A DNA stretch of 64,000 bases from IMG/VR virus record IMGVR_UViG_3300036766_001333, positions 1-64,000 of that record. The stretch is one strand, 5' to 3'. Below the pieces are notes generated by a model that did no database searches, was not told the origin of the DNA, and saw nothing but the letters and a program-made list of their open reading frames with translations. The position numbers were made by a program, and so were the translations under genes. Of the stretch, positions 26,300 to 34,609 are shown in pieces. The stretch is from a virus. Position 1 is the first letter of the stretch; every line of letters begins with the position of its first letter.

Positions 26300-26995
26300 A
26301 TGTCAATAGATGTGGTTAAAATAAACAAGATGCTTCAAAAGCTGCCAGAGGCCAGGCACAGTTATTTCCAGATGAAATATTTTATCATAGGTAAGGAGCC
26401 TACAGTACAAGCTCAATTATGGAAATGTCTAAGAGAACTTAAAGTAAAAAAAGATGCAATGGATTCTATCTACTTAGAAATGGAGGACTTAAAGGATCAA
26501 ATAGAATTATTGACTATTCATATAGAGAGAGAAGAAATTCAATATACATTCACAGATGTAAGCAATACCAAATTAATAGACCTTGCAAATCAAGAAAAAG
26601 CTATAAAAATTAGACAAAATCAAAGAAAAGAAAGAATTTTAAAATCCGCACTGGCTAAATGTGAGGAAAATTTGAAATATCTAGAGCAAGAAACTAGATT
26701 TTTCATTCAAACATATGAGGCTTTAGAGAAAATAGAGCCACTCAAAGATTACGATGATGAAATAGCCCAAAAAGAGTATTGGAATGAAAAACTTTCACAA
26801 GAAGTTGGACTCAAAATCTTATTACAACAACCCATAGATATAGAAGTAGCCAAAACAGTGCTTGCCTTGCATGATGATGCCCCAATTAAATTACGAGTAG
26901 TTAAATTGTTGAATGACACTCATGCTAGGCTAGAAAAAAATAATGCAATTAAAAAGGAGGCAAATGTATCGAGCATCGAATCTAAAAGGAGTTAA
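26300..26995 (+). CDS. Hypothetical coiled-coil protein
   Basis: This 231-residue, highly charged, almost entirely helical protein has coiled-coil segments at about 40-80 and 95-150 (KAIKIRQNQRKERILKSAL, then CEENLKYLEQETRFFIQTYE). A perfect AAGGAGG lies shortly before the ATG, the strongest ribosome-binding site I noticed in the window. It stands directly before three appendage genes and nearly touches the first of them, so it may be an appendage chaperone or a structural rod. No family recognised. Confidence 0.6.
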   Translation: MSIDVVKINKMLQKLPEARHSYFQMKYFIIGKEPTVQAQLWKCLRELKVKKDAMDSIYLEMEDLKDQIELLTIHIEREEIQYTFTDVSNTKLIDLANQEKAIKIRQNQRKERILKSALAKCEENLKYLEQETRFFIQTYEALEKIEPLKDYDDEIAQKEYWNEKLSQEVGLKILLQQPIDIEVAKTVLALHDDAPIKLRVVKLLNDTHARLEKNNAIKKEANVSSIESKRS

Positions 26996-27000
26996 AATCA

Positions 27001-27984
27001 ATGGTTAACAAAGTTTCTTCACACACACCAGGATACAAACACGGTATCCTCTCTGTATTTCCGCATGGTAAAGACAGTAAACTAACTTTATACGAAGCCA
27101 AAAATAATGCTGAAACCACTTTAAAACAAAGTCTATCCTTAAACAGTAAATATATAATTTTAGAAGACGCCAATAACTTTCCAGACACAGGATTAATTAA
27201 AATAAATTTAGATAATAAAGAGTCTTCAGAGGTAGTATATTATGCAAGGAAAATAGGAAATCAACTTCACTCACTTCACAGGGCATTCAATGGATTCAAG
27301 CAAAGTAACTGGCCTGCTGGCAGTAAAGTTTCATGCCCTGTAATGGCTGACCACCATAATGCTCTAAAAGATGCCATTATAAAAATTCAGAAAACCTTAG
27401 GATTAGCAATAAATCCAGACTCAGAATCAATAAACAGACATTTAAAGAAGTTAGAAAACAAATGGTTGTCTCCAAAAATTGCTTTTAAAGCCTATCCAAC
27501 ATCAGGATCAGCACCATTAACTGTTAGATTTCAAAATTTTTCTGGAGGCTATGGCACGAAATTCTTATGGGATTTTGGAGACGGACAGACCTCCATAGAG
27601 AAAAATCCCACTCACATTTTCGAAAATGAAGGTATTTATAGAATTAAATTAAATCTAATGTCGGCAAACAACGCACATGGATTAGCAGAAAAGCCAAATT
27701 ACATAGAAGTAAATAATTCAATATTTCCATCATATTTCTATGGTTATCCGAAAGAAGGACAAATTGGAACAGAATTCACTTTTGTAGATCAAACTCAAGG
27801 AGATGTGCTTGAAAGACATTGGTTTTTTACAGATGGATGTGACGAAACAGTATCAAATCCAGATATCCATACTATAAATCATATTTTTAATAAGACAGGC
27901 TTTTATATGCCTCAATTAATGGTCAGAATGAAAAATGGAAAAATAAGAACAATAAATATATTAGAAGGAGTAAATGTATTATGA
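27001..27984 (+). CDS. Virion appendage protein with PKD domain (paralogue 1 of 3)
   Basis: The 327-residue protein has an N-terminal module of about 130 residues (LNSKYIILEDANNFPDTGLI..., SLHRAFNG, ADHHNALKDAIIKIQKTLG) that recurs in the next two genes. It is followed by a PKD-type immunoglobulin-like domain (APLTVRFQNFSGGYGTKFLW, then DFGDGQTSIEKNPTHIF) and a second beta domain. PKD domains are common surface modules on phage tails and capsids. The module's HHNALKDAI helix is probably the attachment part. The gene overlaps the next one by four bases. Confidence 0.72.
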   Translation: MVNKVSSHTPGYKHGILSVFPHGKDSKLTLYEAKNNAETTLKQSLSLNSKYIILEDANNFPDTGLIKINLDNKESSEVVYYARKIGNQLHSLHRAFNGFKQSNWPAGSKVSCPVMADHHNALKDAIIKIQKTLGLAINPDSESINRHLKKLENKWLSPKIAFKAYPTSGSAPLTVRFQNFSGGYGTKFLWDFGDGQTSIEKNPTHIFENEGIYRIKLNLMSANNAHGLAEKPNYIEVNNSIFPSYFYGYPKEGQIGTEFTFVDQTQGDVLERHWFFTDGCDETVSNPDIHTINHIFNKTGFYMPQLMVRMKNGKIRTINILEGVNVL

Positions 27985-30008
27985 TGCCTCAAGGAAGTAA
28001 TTATCCAAGTCAATTCGATGATGAAAAAAATTTGCTTATAGCACATGATTCTTTACAAGTAACTTTAAAAAGAGATCATTACATAGGAGAAAATTTTGTT
28101 TTAGTGGATGGAGATACAAATAAATTTCCTGAAAATGGAATTATAACTTTAACAGACCAATGCAGTGATCCAAATGACCGATCAGTATCTTTCTATTATG
28201 GTAAAAAAAACAAAGAAGGATTCTTTGAATTAGAATTACTTCCAGAAAGTAGAGATGTTTTTAAATCCAAAAAACTCACTACTGTTTCTCAGCAAGTAAT
28301 GGCCGAATACCATGAAATCATTAAAAATTCAATTATAGCTATTGAAGAATTCATGGGGACAAGAAACACTATAGATACACAACCTAATGGCTCAACTATA
28401 TTTGGCAGGATTAATTTCTTAAGAAATCTTCTGTATGCACCTAAAGCATGGTTTGAAGCAGACAAAGTATTAGGACTTGCTCCATTAACAATCAAATTTA
28501 AAAGTGTGAGTAGTGGAAAAGATATTATATGCGACTGGAATTTTGGAGATGGCACTGAAGATCAAACAATAAATCCTGAAATTATTAAAATATATACTGA
28601 GCCTGGAATATATGACGTTAGTTTAACTGTAAGTAATGCATTTGGATCAGATAATGTAATATTTCAGAAAATGATACAAGTTAAAGCAGAAGCTCCTGAA
28701 GAGGCTTTTATTGAATTTACTCCTAGCGAAAATCAAATATTAGATGCTCAACAAAAATTAAGAACTTCAATAAATGAAATTATAAATCTAGAAGTTCCAC
28801 AAGGCATAAGCCCCAAAAATGCGACAAAAAGATATTCGGGAGAGGCAGTTAATGATGAACAACAACCTTTAAATGCCATTACTAAATACACTTGGAACCT
28901 GAGTGATGATTTGCCACATGATAATCTTCCAAAAACTGTAGCATCTTATAGTATAGGCGGATTATATGATGCCATATTAAGAGTAGATACTAAATTTGGG
29001 ACTTATAGAACTACAATAATGCCCAAGTCTATTGACGTTATTGAATTTATAAATCTATGGCTGTGGACAAAAACTGACAGTGCCTATTCCGCACATGAAT
29101 TTGGCCTTATATGTGAAACTTTTAAATCAAATTATAATATACCACTAATTATAAATAGAAATAATGATTCTTTAATTTCTGACAGGTCAAAAAAAGAGTT
29201 TCAATTTAACAATGGTTTTGCTCCTAAAAATAATTCTTCTGGACACAAAGGTAATGTTTTACTTTTTTGGGCTAGCGATGAGAACAAGATTGAATTTGTT
29301 GAATATAACGCTTTTTTAGATACATATAATTTTTCAATAAATCCAATGACTCGACCTTGGAATTGGGTGTCCCTAATATCCCCAACCACCATATATTTTA
29401 TATTAGGAACGACAGAAGGATTGCCGCCACCAACGACTTCTCCTACAAATCAAACCAAAACCTGTTTTAGTATAGGAGATGGATTTACAAAAAATGAACC
29501 GCTTACTTATCTAAACGGGGCACATGAATTAGGTAAAAATGCAGTTACTTATGATAAATATGGTGAACCAACTGAGGGGCATTTTAGTATCTATAGAACT
29601 GCTTGGAAAGATCAATCTGGCTATCTTTTAAGAAGTAGCGATCAAGGAAACTTAAGTAATTTTTATAAGACAGAAGGAACTTTAGGCTATCCTTTTATAA
29701 ATTTAACAAAATTAGTAGACATGCCACATCTAAATAACAAAGACGGCCAAATGGTATCTTTAAGTGAGGGCATATATTTCTTTGGCAGTACAGGTACAGT
29801 AGCCGCTTTTAAAGATACAACCGGAACTTGGGAAGTCGGACCACAAGCTAACATAAATAATGAATTTATATTGGCTACATCAGACGGAGATAAAAGGGCT
29901 TATTTAACTACTAAGGATAAATTAATAAAATTTAATGAAGTAGATTTAACATTTACAACAATAGCGTCAATTCCTGGAACGGAACAATGGTTAATTGGCG
30001 TGTATTAA
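27981..30008 (+). CDS. Virion appendage protein with PKD domain and long C-terminal beta region (paralogue 2 of 3)
   Basis: The 675-residue protein repeats the N-terminal module (FVLVDGDTNKFPENGIITL, then MAEYHEIIKNSIIAIEEFMG). A clear PKD domain follows (APLTIKFKSVSSGKDIICDW, then NFGDGTEDQTINP), then a second PKD-like stretch (about 285-355) and about 320 further beta-rich residues. The C-terminal part has repeated short blades (for example GTLGYPFINLTKLVDMPHL, then GIYFFGSTGTVAAFKDTTG) and could be a beta-propeller. It is likely a receptor-binding or decoration protein. Confidence 0.7.
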   Translation: MMPQGSNYPSQFDDEKNLLIAHDSLQVTLKRDHYIGENFVLVDGDTNKFPENGIITLTDQCSDPNDRSVSFYYGKKNKEGFFELELLPESRDVFKSKKLTTVSQQVMAEYHEIIKNSIIAIEEFMGTRNTIDTQPNGSTIFGRINFLRNLLYAPKAWFEADKVLGLAPLTIKFKSVSSGKDIICDWNFGDGTEDQTINPEIIKIYTEPGIYDVSLTVSNAFGSDNVIFQKMIQVKAEAPEEAFIEFTPSENQILDAQQKLRTSINEIINLEVPQGISPKNATKRYSGEAVNDEQQPLNAITKYTWNLSDDLPHDNLPKTVASYSIGGLYDAILRVDTKFGTYRTTIMPKSIDVIEFINLWLWTKTDSAYSAHEFGLICETFKSNYNIPLIINRNNDSLISDRSKKEFQFNNGFAPKNNSSGHKGNVLLFWASDENKIEFVEYNAFLDTYNFSINPMTRPWNWVSLISPTTIYFILGTTEGLPPPTTSPTNQTKTCFSIGDGFTKNEPLTYLNGAHELGKNAVTYDKYGEPTEGHFSIYRTAWKDQSGYLLRSSDQGNLSNFYKTEGTLGYPFINLTKLVDMPHLNNKDGQMVSLSEGIYFFGSTGTVAAFKDTTGTWEVGPQANINNEFILATSDGDKRAYLTTKDKLIKFNEVDLTFTTIASIPGTEQWLIGVY

Positions 30009-30036
30009 ATCCAACATTTGTTTTTATATATATTTT

Positions 30037-32256
30037 ATGCCAGCAATCCCAGAATTATTATACCCTGTAGATTTAGATTCAGACTATACATTATTCAAAG
30101 CGTATAATAGTACGCAAGGCATCCTTTCTAAAAACATAGACTTAGAAACAGATGAAATTGAACTAATAACCAAAGATGATTATAATTGGCCAGGTAACGG
30201 TTTTGTAACCATAGAAGAAGAGTTAATTTATTACGATCAGACTGAAAGAAATGACTTTGGAAAATTAATAAAATTAAAAAAGTGCTTAAGAGCCATAGAA
30301 GGAAAAAGAGCAGCACATTTAGCTGGATGTCCCATATATGGAAATGTAGTGGCGCAACATCACAATCGCCTAGTTGATTCAATAGTTCAAATAGAACATA
30401 CAATAGGAGATTTAAGAGAATTATTAAACACGCCAGAGCAAATGTTAATTGCAAATGTAGATATGGGATTTTCGGAATCTCTCCATGCTGCTTTAGGGAA
30501 TTTAACATATTGCGCACCTGTTGGAGATGATGCGTGTCCAGATGTAGAATTTGAATTTAATTTTTTGTCTCCAACAGAAGCAGAATTTTGTTTAAGAATA
30601 TTTGGAGAATATACATCTTTTAAAATAGATTTTGATGATGGTAATTTTACTACAACTGAATTTGCTGGAACGCATACTTATAGCGGAGCAGGAACATATA
30701 GTCCCACAGTTACAGTGGAATCACTAAAATGTTGTATTTTACAACAACCAACAACCCCTACAGAGGGATGTGAAGCCCCAATATTGCCAACACCTTCAAT
30801 ACCGTTTTCTGTAAAAATACCAGACGTTCCAGAATTCCCATCTTTTATTAGGCCAAGTCAAACATGCCCAGGACAATTATTTAATTTGCCGCCTATATTA
30901 ATTCCGTCGATGACTGCATGTGAGCCAAGTTCTACTTTTTTATGTACTCCTATAGATTGTCCAGAAAACAGTCAAATATGCAGTTTTATAATAAGTGTTA
31001 TTGGAGATGTCTTCCCAAGTATAATAAGCATAGAAGGCTGTTGTCCTCCAAGCATTATTTCAATAATTAGTTGCACTTTTCCTAGTGAAATATCAATAGT
31101 TGGCTGTTGTCCTCCTAGCGTTATTAGCATAGAAGGCTGTTGTCCTCCTAGCGTTATTAGCATAGAAGGCTGTTGTCCGCCTAGCATCATTAGCATAGTT
31201 GGTTGTTGTCCGCCTAGCATCATTAGTTTTAATTGTTGTGTCCCAAGTGAAATAACTTTCAATTGTTGTCCTCCCAGCGAAATATCAATAGTTGGCTGTT
31301 GCCCTCCTAGTGTCATCAGTTTTGATTGTTGCAATTTCCCAAGCATAATATCTTTTGCAGATTGTTGTAATTTCCCAAGCACTATTAGCCTTATTGCAAA
31401 ATGTTGTGAATTCCCTAGCGTTATTAGCATGACATGTTGTGATATACCTAGTGAAATCAAACTTGTCGGTCCTAGTGAAATCAAACTTGTCGGTCCTAGT
31501 GAAATCAAACTTGTCGGTGCCCCTAGTGAAATCACCATTGTTGGGACAATACCTAGTGAAATTACACTTACTGGCACAGCAGCAATCCCTAGTGAAATTA
31601 AAATTATATGTTGCACTATACCTAGCGAAATTAAAGTTACTTGCTGCGAAAATCCTCCAAGTTTTGATTGTATTAAATTCTGTGACCCTCCAAGTTTTTC
31701 GCCTATACAGTTTGGTACACCACCTACAGTTAATGTTAATTGGGGAAGTCCGCCAACATTGTCTTGCATTGTTAGTGTGAATTGTCCATCCACATCAAAC
31801 ATGGCTGGTCCTCTTGAAGAGTTTGAAAATGCAATAGGGGGAGGAGAAATTCCTAATATACCTGTAGCTTATGAAATACCAGAAGTAATAAAACTGGTAC
31901 ATAATCTACCTAGAGAATTAACCCTAAAGGTTCCTGAGAACATAGTTATAAAAACAGACATGCCTACCTCGATAAAATTAGAGGCAGCAGATTTGCCCAA
32001 AAGTATAAAGCTAGAACCGGCACCTAATTTTCCAAGTGTAATAAGGGTAGTGGATATGCCGGATACTTTGTCTGTAACTGGAATACCTAAATCAATTGAA
32101 ATTATTGGTTTCCCAAGTTTTATTCAAATGGTTATGCCAGAGAATCCAGTTGTTGAAATGAAATACATGGGAGGTGCAATGCCTCTTGATGTAAGAGTTC
32201 ATCTAACAATAGACAAAATCCTTAGTGATATCATTATTGCCAATCCAGCTAACTAA
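30037..32256 (+). CDS. Virion appendage protein with Cys-rich PS-x-I-S repeat array (paralogue 3 of 3)
   Basis: I took the ATG at 30037, after TTTTATATATATTTT; an in-frame ATG exists 42 bases upstream. The 739-residue protein repeats the shared N-terminal module (YNWPGNGFVTIEEELIYY, then VAQHHNRLVDSIVQIEHTIG) and a shortened PKD-like domain (FKIDFDDGNFTTTEFAGTHT). A long array of about 11-residue repeats then appears (GCCPPSVISIE and variants, later PSEIKLVG). The C-terminus is beta-rich without cysteines. The periodicity suggests an elongated beta-solenoid or fibrous stalk. About 40 cysteines, many as CC pairs, are extraordinary for a phage fiber. Confidence 0.72.
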   Translation: MPAIPELLYPVDLDSDYTLFKAYNSTQGILSKNIDLETDEIELITKDDYNWPGNGFVTIEEELIYYDQTERNDFGKLIKLKKCLRAIEGKRAAHLAGCPIYGNVVAQHHNRLVDSIVQIEHTIGDLRELLNTPEQMLIANVDMGFSESLHAALGNLTYCAPVGDDACPDVEFEFNFLSPTEAEFCLRIFGEYTSFKIDFDDGNFTTTEFAGTHTYSGAGTYSPTVTVESLKCCILQQPTTPTEGCEAPILPTPSIPFSVKIPDVPEFPSFIRPSQTCPGQLFNLPPILIPSMTACEPSSTFLCTPIDCPENSQICSFIISVIGDVFPSIISIEGCCPPSIISIISCTFPSEISIVGCCPPSVISIEGCCPPSVISIEGCCPPSIISIVGCCPPSIISFNCCVPSEITFNCCPPSEISIVGCCPPSVISFDCCNFPSIISFADCCNFPSTISLIAKCCEFPSVISMTCCDIPSEIKLVGPSEIKLVGPSEIKLVGAPSEITIVGTIPSEITLTGTAAIPSEIKIICCTIPSEIKVTCCENPPSFDCIKFCDPPSFSPIQFGTPPTVNVNWGSPPTLSCIVSVNCPSTSNMAGPLEEFENAIGGGEIPNIPVAYEIPEVIKLVHNLPRELTLKVPENIVIKTDMPTSIKLEAADLPKSIKLEPAPNFPSVIRVVDMPDTLSVTGIPKSIEIIGFPSFIQMVMPENPVVEMKYMGGAMPLDVRVHLTIDKILSDIIIANPAN
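31005..31660 (+). repeat. Degenerate ~33-bp tandem repeats (PSxIS..CC array)
   Basis: About 20 units lie in tandem. The best copies are near 31105-31200 (GGCTGTTGTCCTCCTAGCGT and close variants). Three almost perfect 24-base copies of CCTAGTGAAATCAAACTTGT with the following GGT(C/G) lie near 31449-31520. The protein unit is (CC)PPS-x-I-S-I-x-G. The mix of perfect and diverged copies shows several rounds of expansion. Confidence 0.88.
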
Positions 32257-32293
32257 GTTAAAATGTGGCACAAAATATAAAAGGAATCAATAA

Positions 32294-33127
32294 ATGTTAG
32301 GAGCTATTAAAAAACATAGAAATAAAAACGATTATTGTCTCGTAGATGGCGGATTGTGGATCAGAAATTTTACTAAGAGTTCGGTAAAAGAAATTGACAT
32401 TAACAATTTAATAACATCTAATGATATGGAACTGATGCTTAATAATGAAATACAAAATCATCAGAAGATATTGCAAAAAATAGAAACAGAGTCTTTCAAT
32501 CACCCAAATATTATTATAATAAGTAGCGGGTTCAAATTCGAAGAAGAACAGCATCTTCTTGAATCACTTAAAGACAACACCATTGTTATAGGGGTTAATG
32601 AAACTTTAGATAAATGGAATGTTCCAGTTAAGATGTTTTATTATGTGATTAATAATCCATATGAAGAATGTTTAAATTTTATTCCTAAAAATCAAAAGGT
32701 TTGGCCAAGATACATATGTTCTTCAAGGACTAATCCAAAATTTATAGAAAAAACTAAAGGACTTATTTACACATATGCTCCAGTATGTGATGAAAATTAT
32801 AGTGGATTAAAGTCAGAAGCAGATTATTATATAGATGATTATAGAAATCCTATTGCTGCCGCTATCTGTTTGGCCTATAAGTTTAACGTAGAAAAGTTAA
32901 TGTTACTTTTTTCAGATGAAATTTACGAAGAACAACGTCCGGCAACTGTTGAAATTTCAAAAGGAATATGGACATATCCTCAGCAAAAAATAGCACATTC
33001 AATTATAGATGGTAATTTACATTGGTTAAAAACTAAAGAAATAAAAATAAGTTATTATCCAAAATGCATAGAATATAAAAATGCAGAATATATAGACAAA
33101 GAAGGGTTGAAAGACTTTTTTAAATAG
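32294..33127 (+). CDS. Rossmann-like protein of the DUF115/MptE type (tentative)
   Basis: The 277-residue protein has alternating strands and helices: HPNIIIISSGFKFEEEQHLL, then NTIVIGVNETLDKWNVPVKM, then MFYYVINNPYEECL, then NPIAAAICLAYKFNVEKLML. The order of a glycosyltransferase-like Rossmann core with a V-x-N-x-T-L segment resembles the DUF115 / 6-hydroxymethylpterin pyrophosphokinase-like group, some members of which act in flagellin glycosylation. I am not certain of the family. It follows the fiber genes and lies near the GT9-like gene. Confidence 0.42.
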   Translation: MLGAIKKHRNKNDYCLVDGGLWIRNFTKSSVKEIDINNLITSNDMELMLNNEIQNHQKILQKIETESFNHPNIIIISSGFKFEEEQHLLESLKDNTIVIGVNETLDKWNVPVKMFYYVINNPYEECLNFIPKNQKVWPRYICSSRTNPKFIEKTKGLIYTYAPVCDENYSGLKSEADYYIDDYRNPIAAAICLAYKFNVEKLMLLFSDEIYEEQRPATVEISKGIWTYPQQKIAHSIIDGNLHWLKTKEIKISYYPKCIEYKNAEYIDKEGLKDFFK

Positions 33128-33140
33128 TCTTTAGATTAAA

Positions 33141-33446
33141 ATGAATACAGAACCATCTTTTTCATTAAATAATTTCAAAAAATGGATGTCAACACAAAAA
33201 GAAATATTTTTAAAACGTGAAACTATCACCAACAGTTCCAATTTAGTTGGATTACATGTAGAATCTAGACTCAGTGCCAAAAAACTACAAGACAGAATAT
33301 TTAGTGAAGAAGGAAATATCCATGCTATGGCTAAGAATTTTAAAAAAAATGGAGGATTAGTAACTAACATTGATGAAGATCACAATTTATTCATAAAAGT
33401 AGACGGTGGCACTTTCCGTATTCATAAAATATTCGTTAAAATTTAA
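33141..33446 (+). CDS. Small hypothetical protein with capsid-targeting-like N-terminus
   Basis: This 101-residue protein opens with FSLNNFKKWMSTQKE, very close to the FKKWLEASGAE start of the small protein at 44365. The rest is basic and mixed helix/strand, ending in a beta hairpin (NLFIKVDGGTFRIHKIFVKI). No family recognised. If the N-terminus is a head-targeting signal, it is an internal head protein. Confidence 0.5.
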   Translation: MNTEPSFSLNNFKKWMSTQKEIFLKRETITNSSNLVGLHVESRLSAKKLQDRIFSEEGNIHAMAKNFKKNGGLVTNIDEDHNLFIKVDGGTFRIHKIFVKI

Positions 33447-33591
33447 TTTTAGACTTACTCACATAAAGTATATCAAGCAAGACATTGATAAAGTCAATCG
33501 TTTTCTTATCAATGGGTTGAAATTGATCTAAAAATTGAGCTATTGCCTCAATTCCAAGTTTAGTTTTTTCTGAATCGGATAATTCAATCAT
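33436..33591 (-). CDS. Small 51-residue hypothetical protein
   Basis: A short frame from ATG at 33591 to TAA at 33436 encodes a 51-residue helical protein (MIELSDSEKTKLGIEAIAQF..., TIDFINVLLDILYV). AAAGGAA lies six to seven bases before the ATG on the minus strand, which supports translation. Its start overlaps the start of the plus-strand gene at 33590 in the palindrome CATG, and its end overlaps the previous plus-strand gene by 11 bases. It fills a gap that is otherwise non-coding. No family recognised. Confidence 0.5.
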   Translation of the reverse strand: MIELSDSEKTKLGIEAIAQFLDQFQPIDKKTIDFINVLLDILYVSKSKIKF

Positions 33592-33913
33592 GGCTATTCC
33601 TTTCCCAAGATATAAAAAAATAAAAGATAGATATTGTATTGGATACTATGGTTATGACAAATCCATAGTATCCAAATTAATCAAAGCAAGACCTATAATA
33701 GAAAATCAACTTCCAGGAATTATTATTTATTTATCATTTCAAAATGAAATGTATGATTCATTAAGCGAAGAAAAAAATATAATTTATGTAACAGATTTAT
33801 CTAAACATAGCGGCGAGCTAGCTTGCTTTAGAGAAATTCATGATAATATTGTCAATCCTGTAGAAAAGTTACTAGAAGAATCAAATATTACATTTACTTT
33901 TGAAAATTTATAA
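33590..33913 (+). CDS. Hypothetical protein
   Basis: The 107-residue protein has an alternating strand/helix pattern (CIGYYGYDKSIVSKLIKARP, then GIIIYLSFQNEMYD, then NIIYVTDLSKHSGELAC) that suggests a small Rossmann-like fold. No catalytic motif is visible. Its start codon overlaps that of the divergent 51-residue gene. It precedes the gene for a probable abundant virion protein. Confidence 0.5.
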   Translation: MAIPFPRYKKIKDRYCIGYYGYDKSIVSKLIKARPIIENQLPGIIIYLSFQNEMYDSLSEEKNIIYVTDLSKHSGELACFREIHDNIVNPVEKLLEESNITFTFENL

Positions 33914-33967
33914 GAATCTGCATAGATATAAATGACAGGGACGAGTATTCACAAGGAGTGTTTAAAA

Positions 33968-34552
33968 ATGAGCGTATTTAGAGTTAAATTACAAATGTTA
34001 CCAAATCAAGGTCAAATGGATATTAATCCAACTACAGGATTGCCATTTACCACAAGTATTCAACGTACTATGTACGTAGCTGGCCCAAGGCGTATTTATC
34101 GTAAGTTATTTGATGGTGAAACTTTCACTGATTGCAATTACTGGAAGCGATTTGCACAACCTCAGGCTTCCGCAGACACCGCTTTTATTGAAGTAGTAAC
34201 AGACGATGGAAGTGTTTATTCTGATATAGAAGAAGAAAATACTTTCCCAAGAAGCTACTCAGTATCCGTACTTTCCAGTGATACCTTTGACACTAACTTC
34301 ATTGATATCCTTGGCGATCTTGGTGGTGCTGCTAACTTCGTTCAGATCACGAATACAGGCACGTCTTCACCTAGCCAAGACGTAACAATAGAACTCAACG
34401 GTTCCTCTGATGCAACATTCGTATTAAAGGCAGGCGATACTCAGGTATTCAATGCTGGCGATCTTGCAGTCACAGCCCTTGCTTTTGATGGAGGATCATC
34501 TACCGCAGTAGTTAACATCCTCTTGGGCGTACACGTTCAATGTGCTAGCTAA
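33968..34552 (+). CDS. Probable abundant virion (decoration/structural) protein
   Basis: I chose the ATG at 33968, with GGAG nine bases before, over one at 33932. The 194-residue protein is beta-rich with an Ig-like C-terminal half (SPSQDVTIELNGSSDATFVL, then AGDTQVFNAGDLAVTALAF). Codon use is visibly richer in C-ending codons than in its neighbours, and a strong GC-rich terminator follows at once. Both features point to very high expression, as for a major structural or head-decoration protein. The major capsid protein itself is expected just beyond the right end of the window. No named family recognised. Confidence 0.62.
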   Translation: MSVFRVKLQMLPNQGQMDINPTTGLPFTTSIQRTMYVAGPRRIYRKLFDGETFTDCNYWKRFAQPQASADTAFIEVVTDDGSVYSDIEEENTFPRSYSVSVLSSDTFDTNFIDILGDLGGAANFVQITNTGTSSPSQDVTIELNGSSDATFVLKAGDTQVFNAGDLAVTALAFDGGSSTAVVNILLGVHVQCAS

Positions 34553-34569
34553 ATTTAACGACTTTCAGG

Positions 34570-34606
34570 TTAAGGCCGGGTTTTCGCCCGGCCTTAACTA
34601 TTTTAA
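34570..34606 (+). terminator. Strong intrinsic terminator
   Basis: TTAAGGCCGGG and CCCGGCCTTAA flank a short TTTTCG loop, giving an 11-bp stem that is the most GC-rich element in this AT-rich window. It is followed by CTATTTT. It ends transcription of the abundant virion protein gene. Confidence 0.88.
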
Positions 34607-34609
34607 GAT

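Noticed and set aside
31005-31660. CRISPR array
   Set aside because: The repeats are in-frame coding units with no unique spacers of constant length.
30972-31802. Minus-strand open frame of 276 codons with LGGQQ repeats
   Set aside because: It is the antisense shadow of the Cys-rich repeat array. Its repeats arise from the plus-strand repeats, and the sense frame has a conserved module and a clear start.
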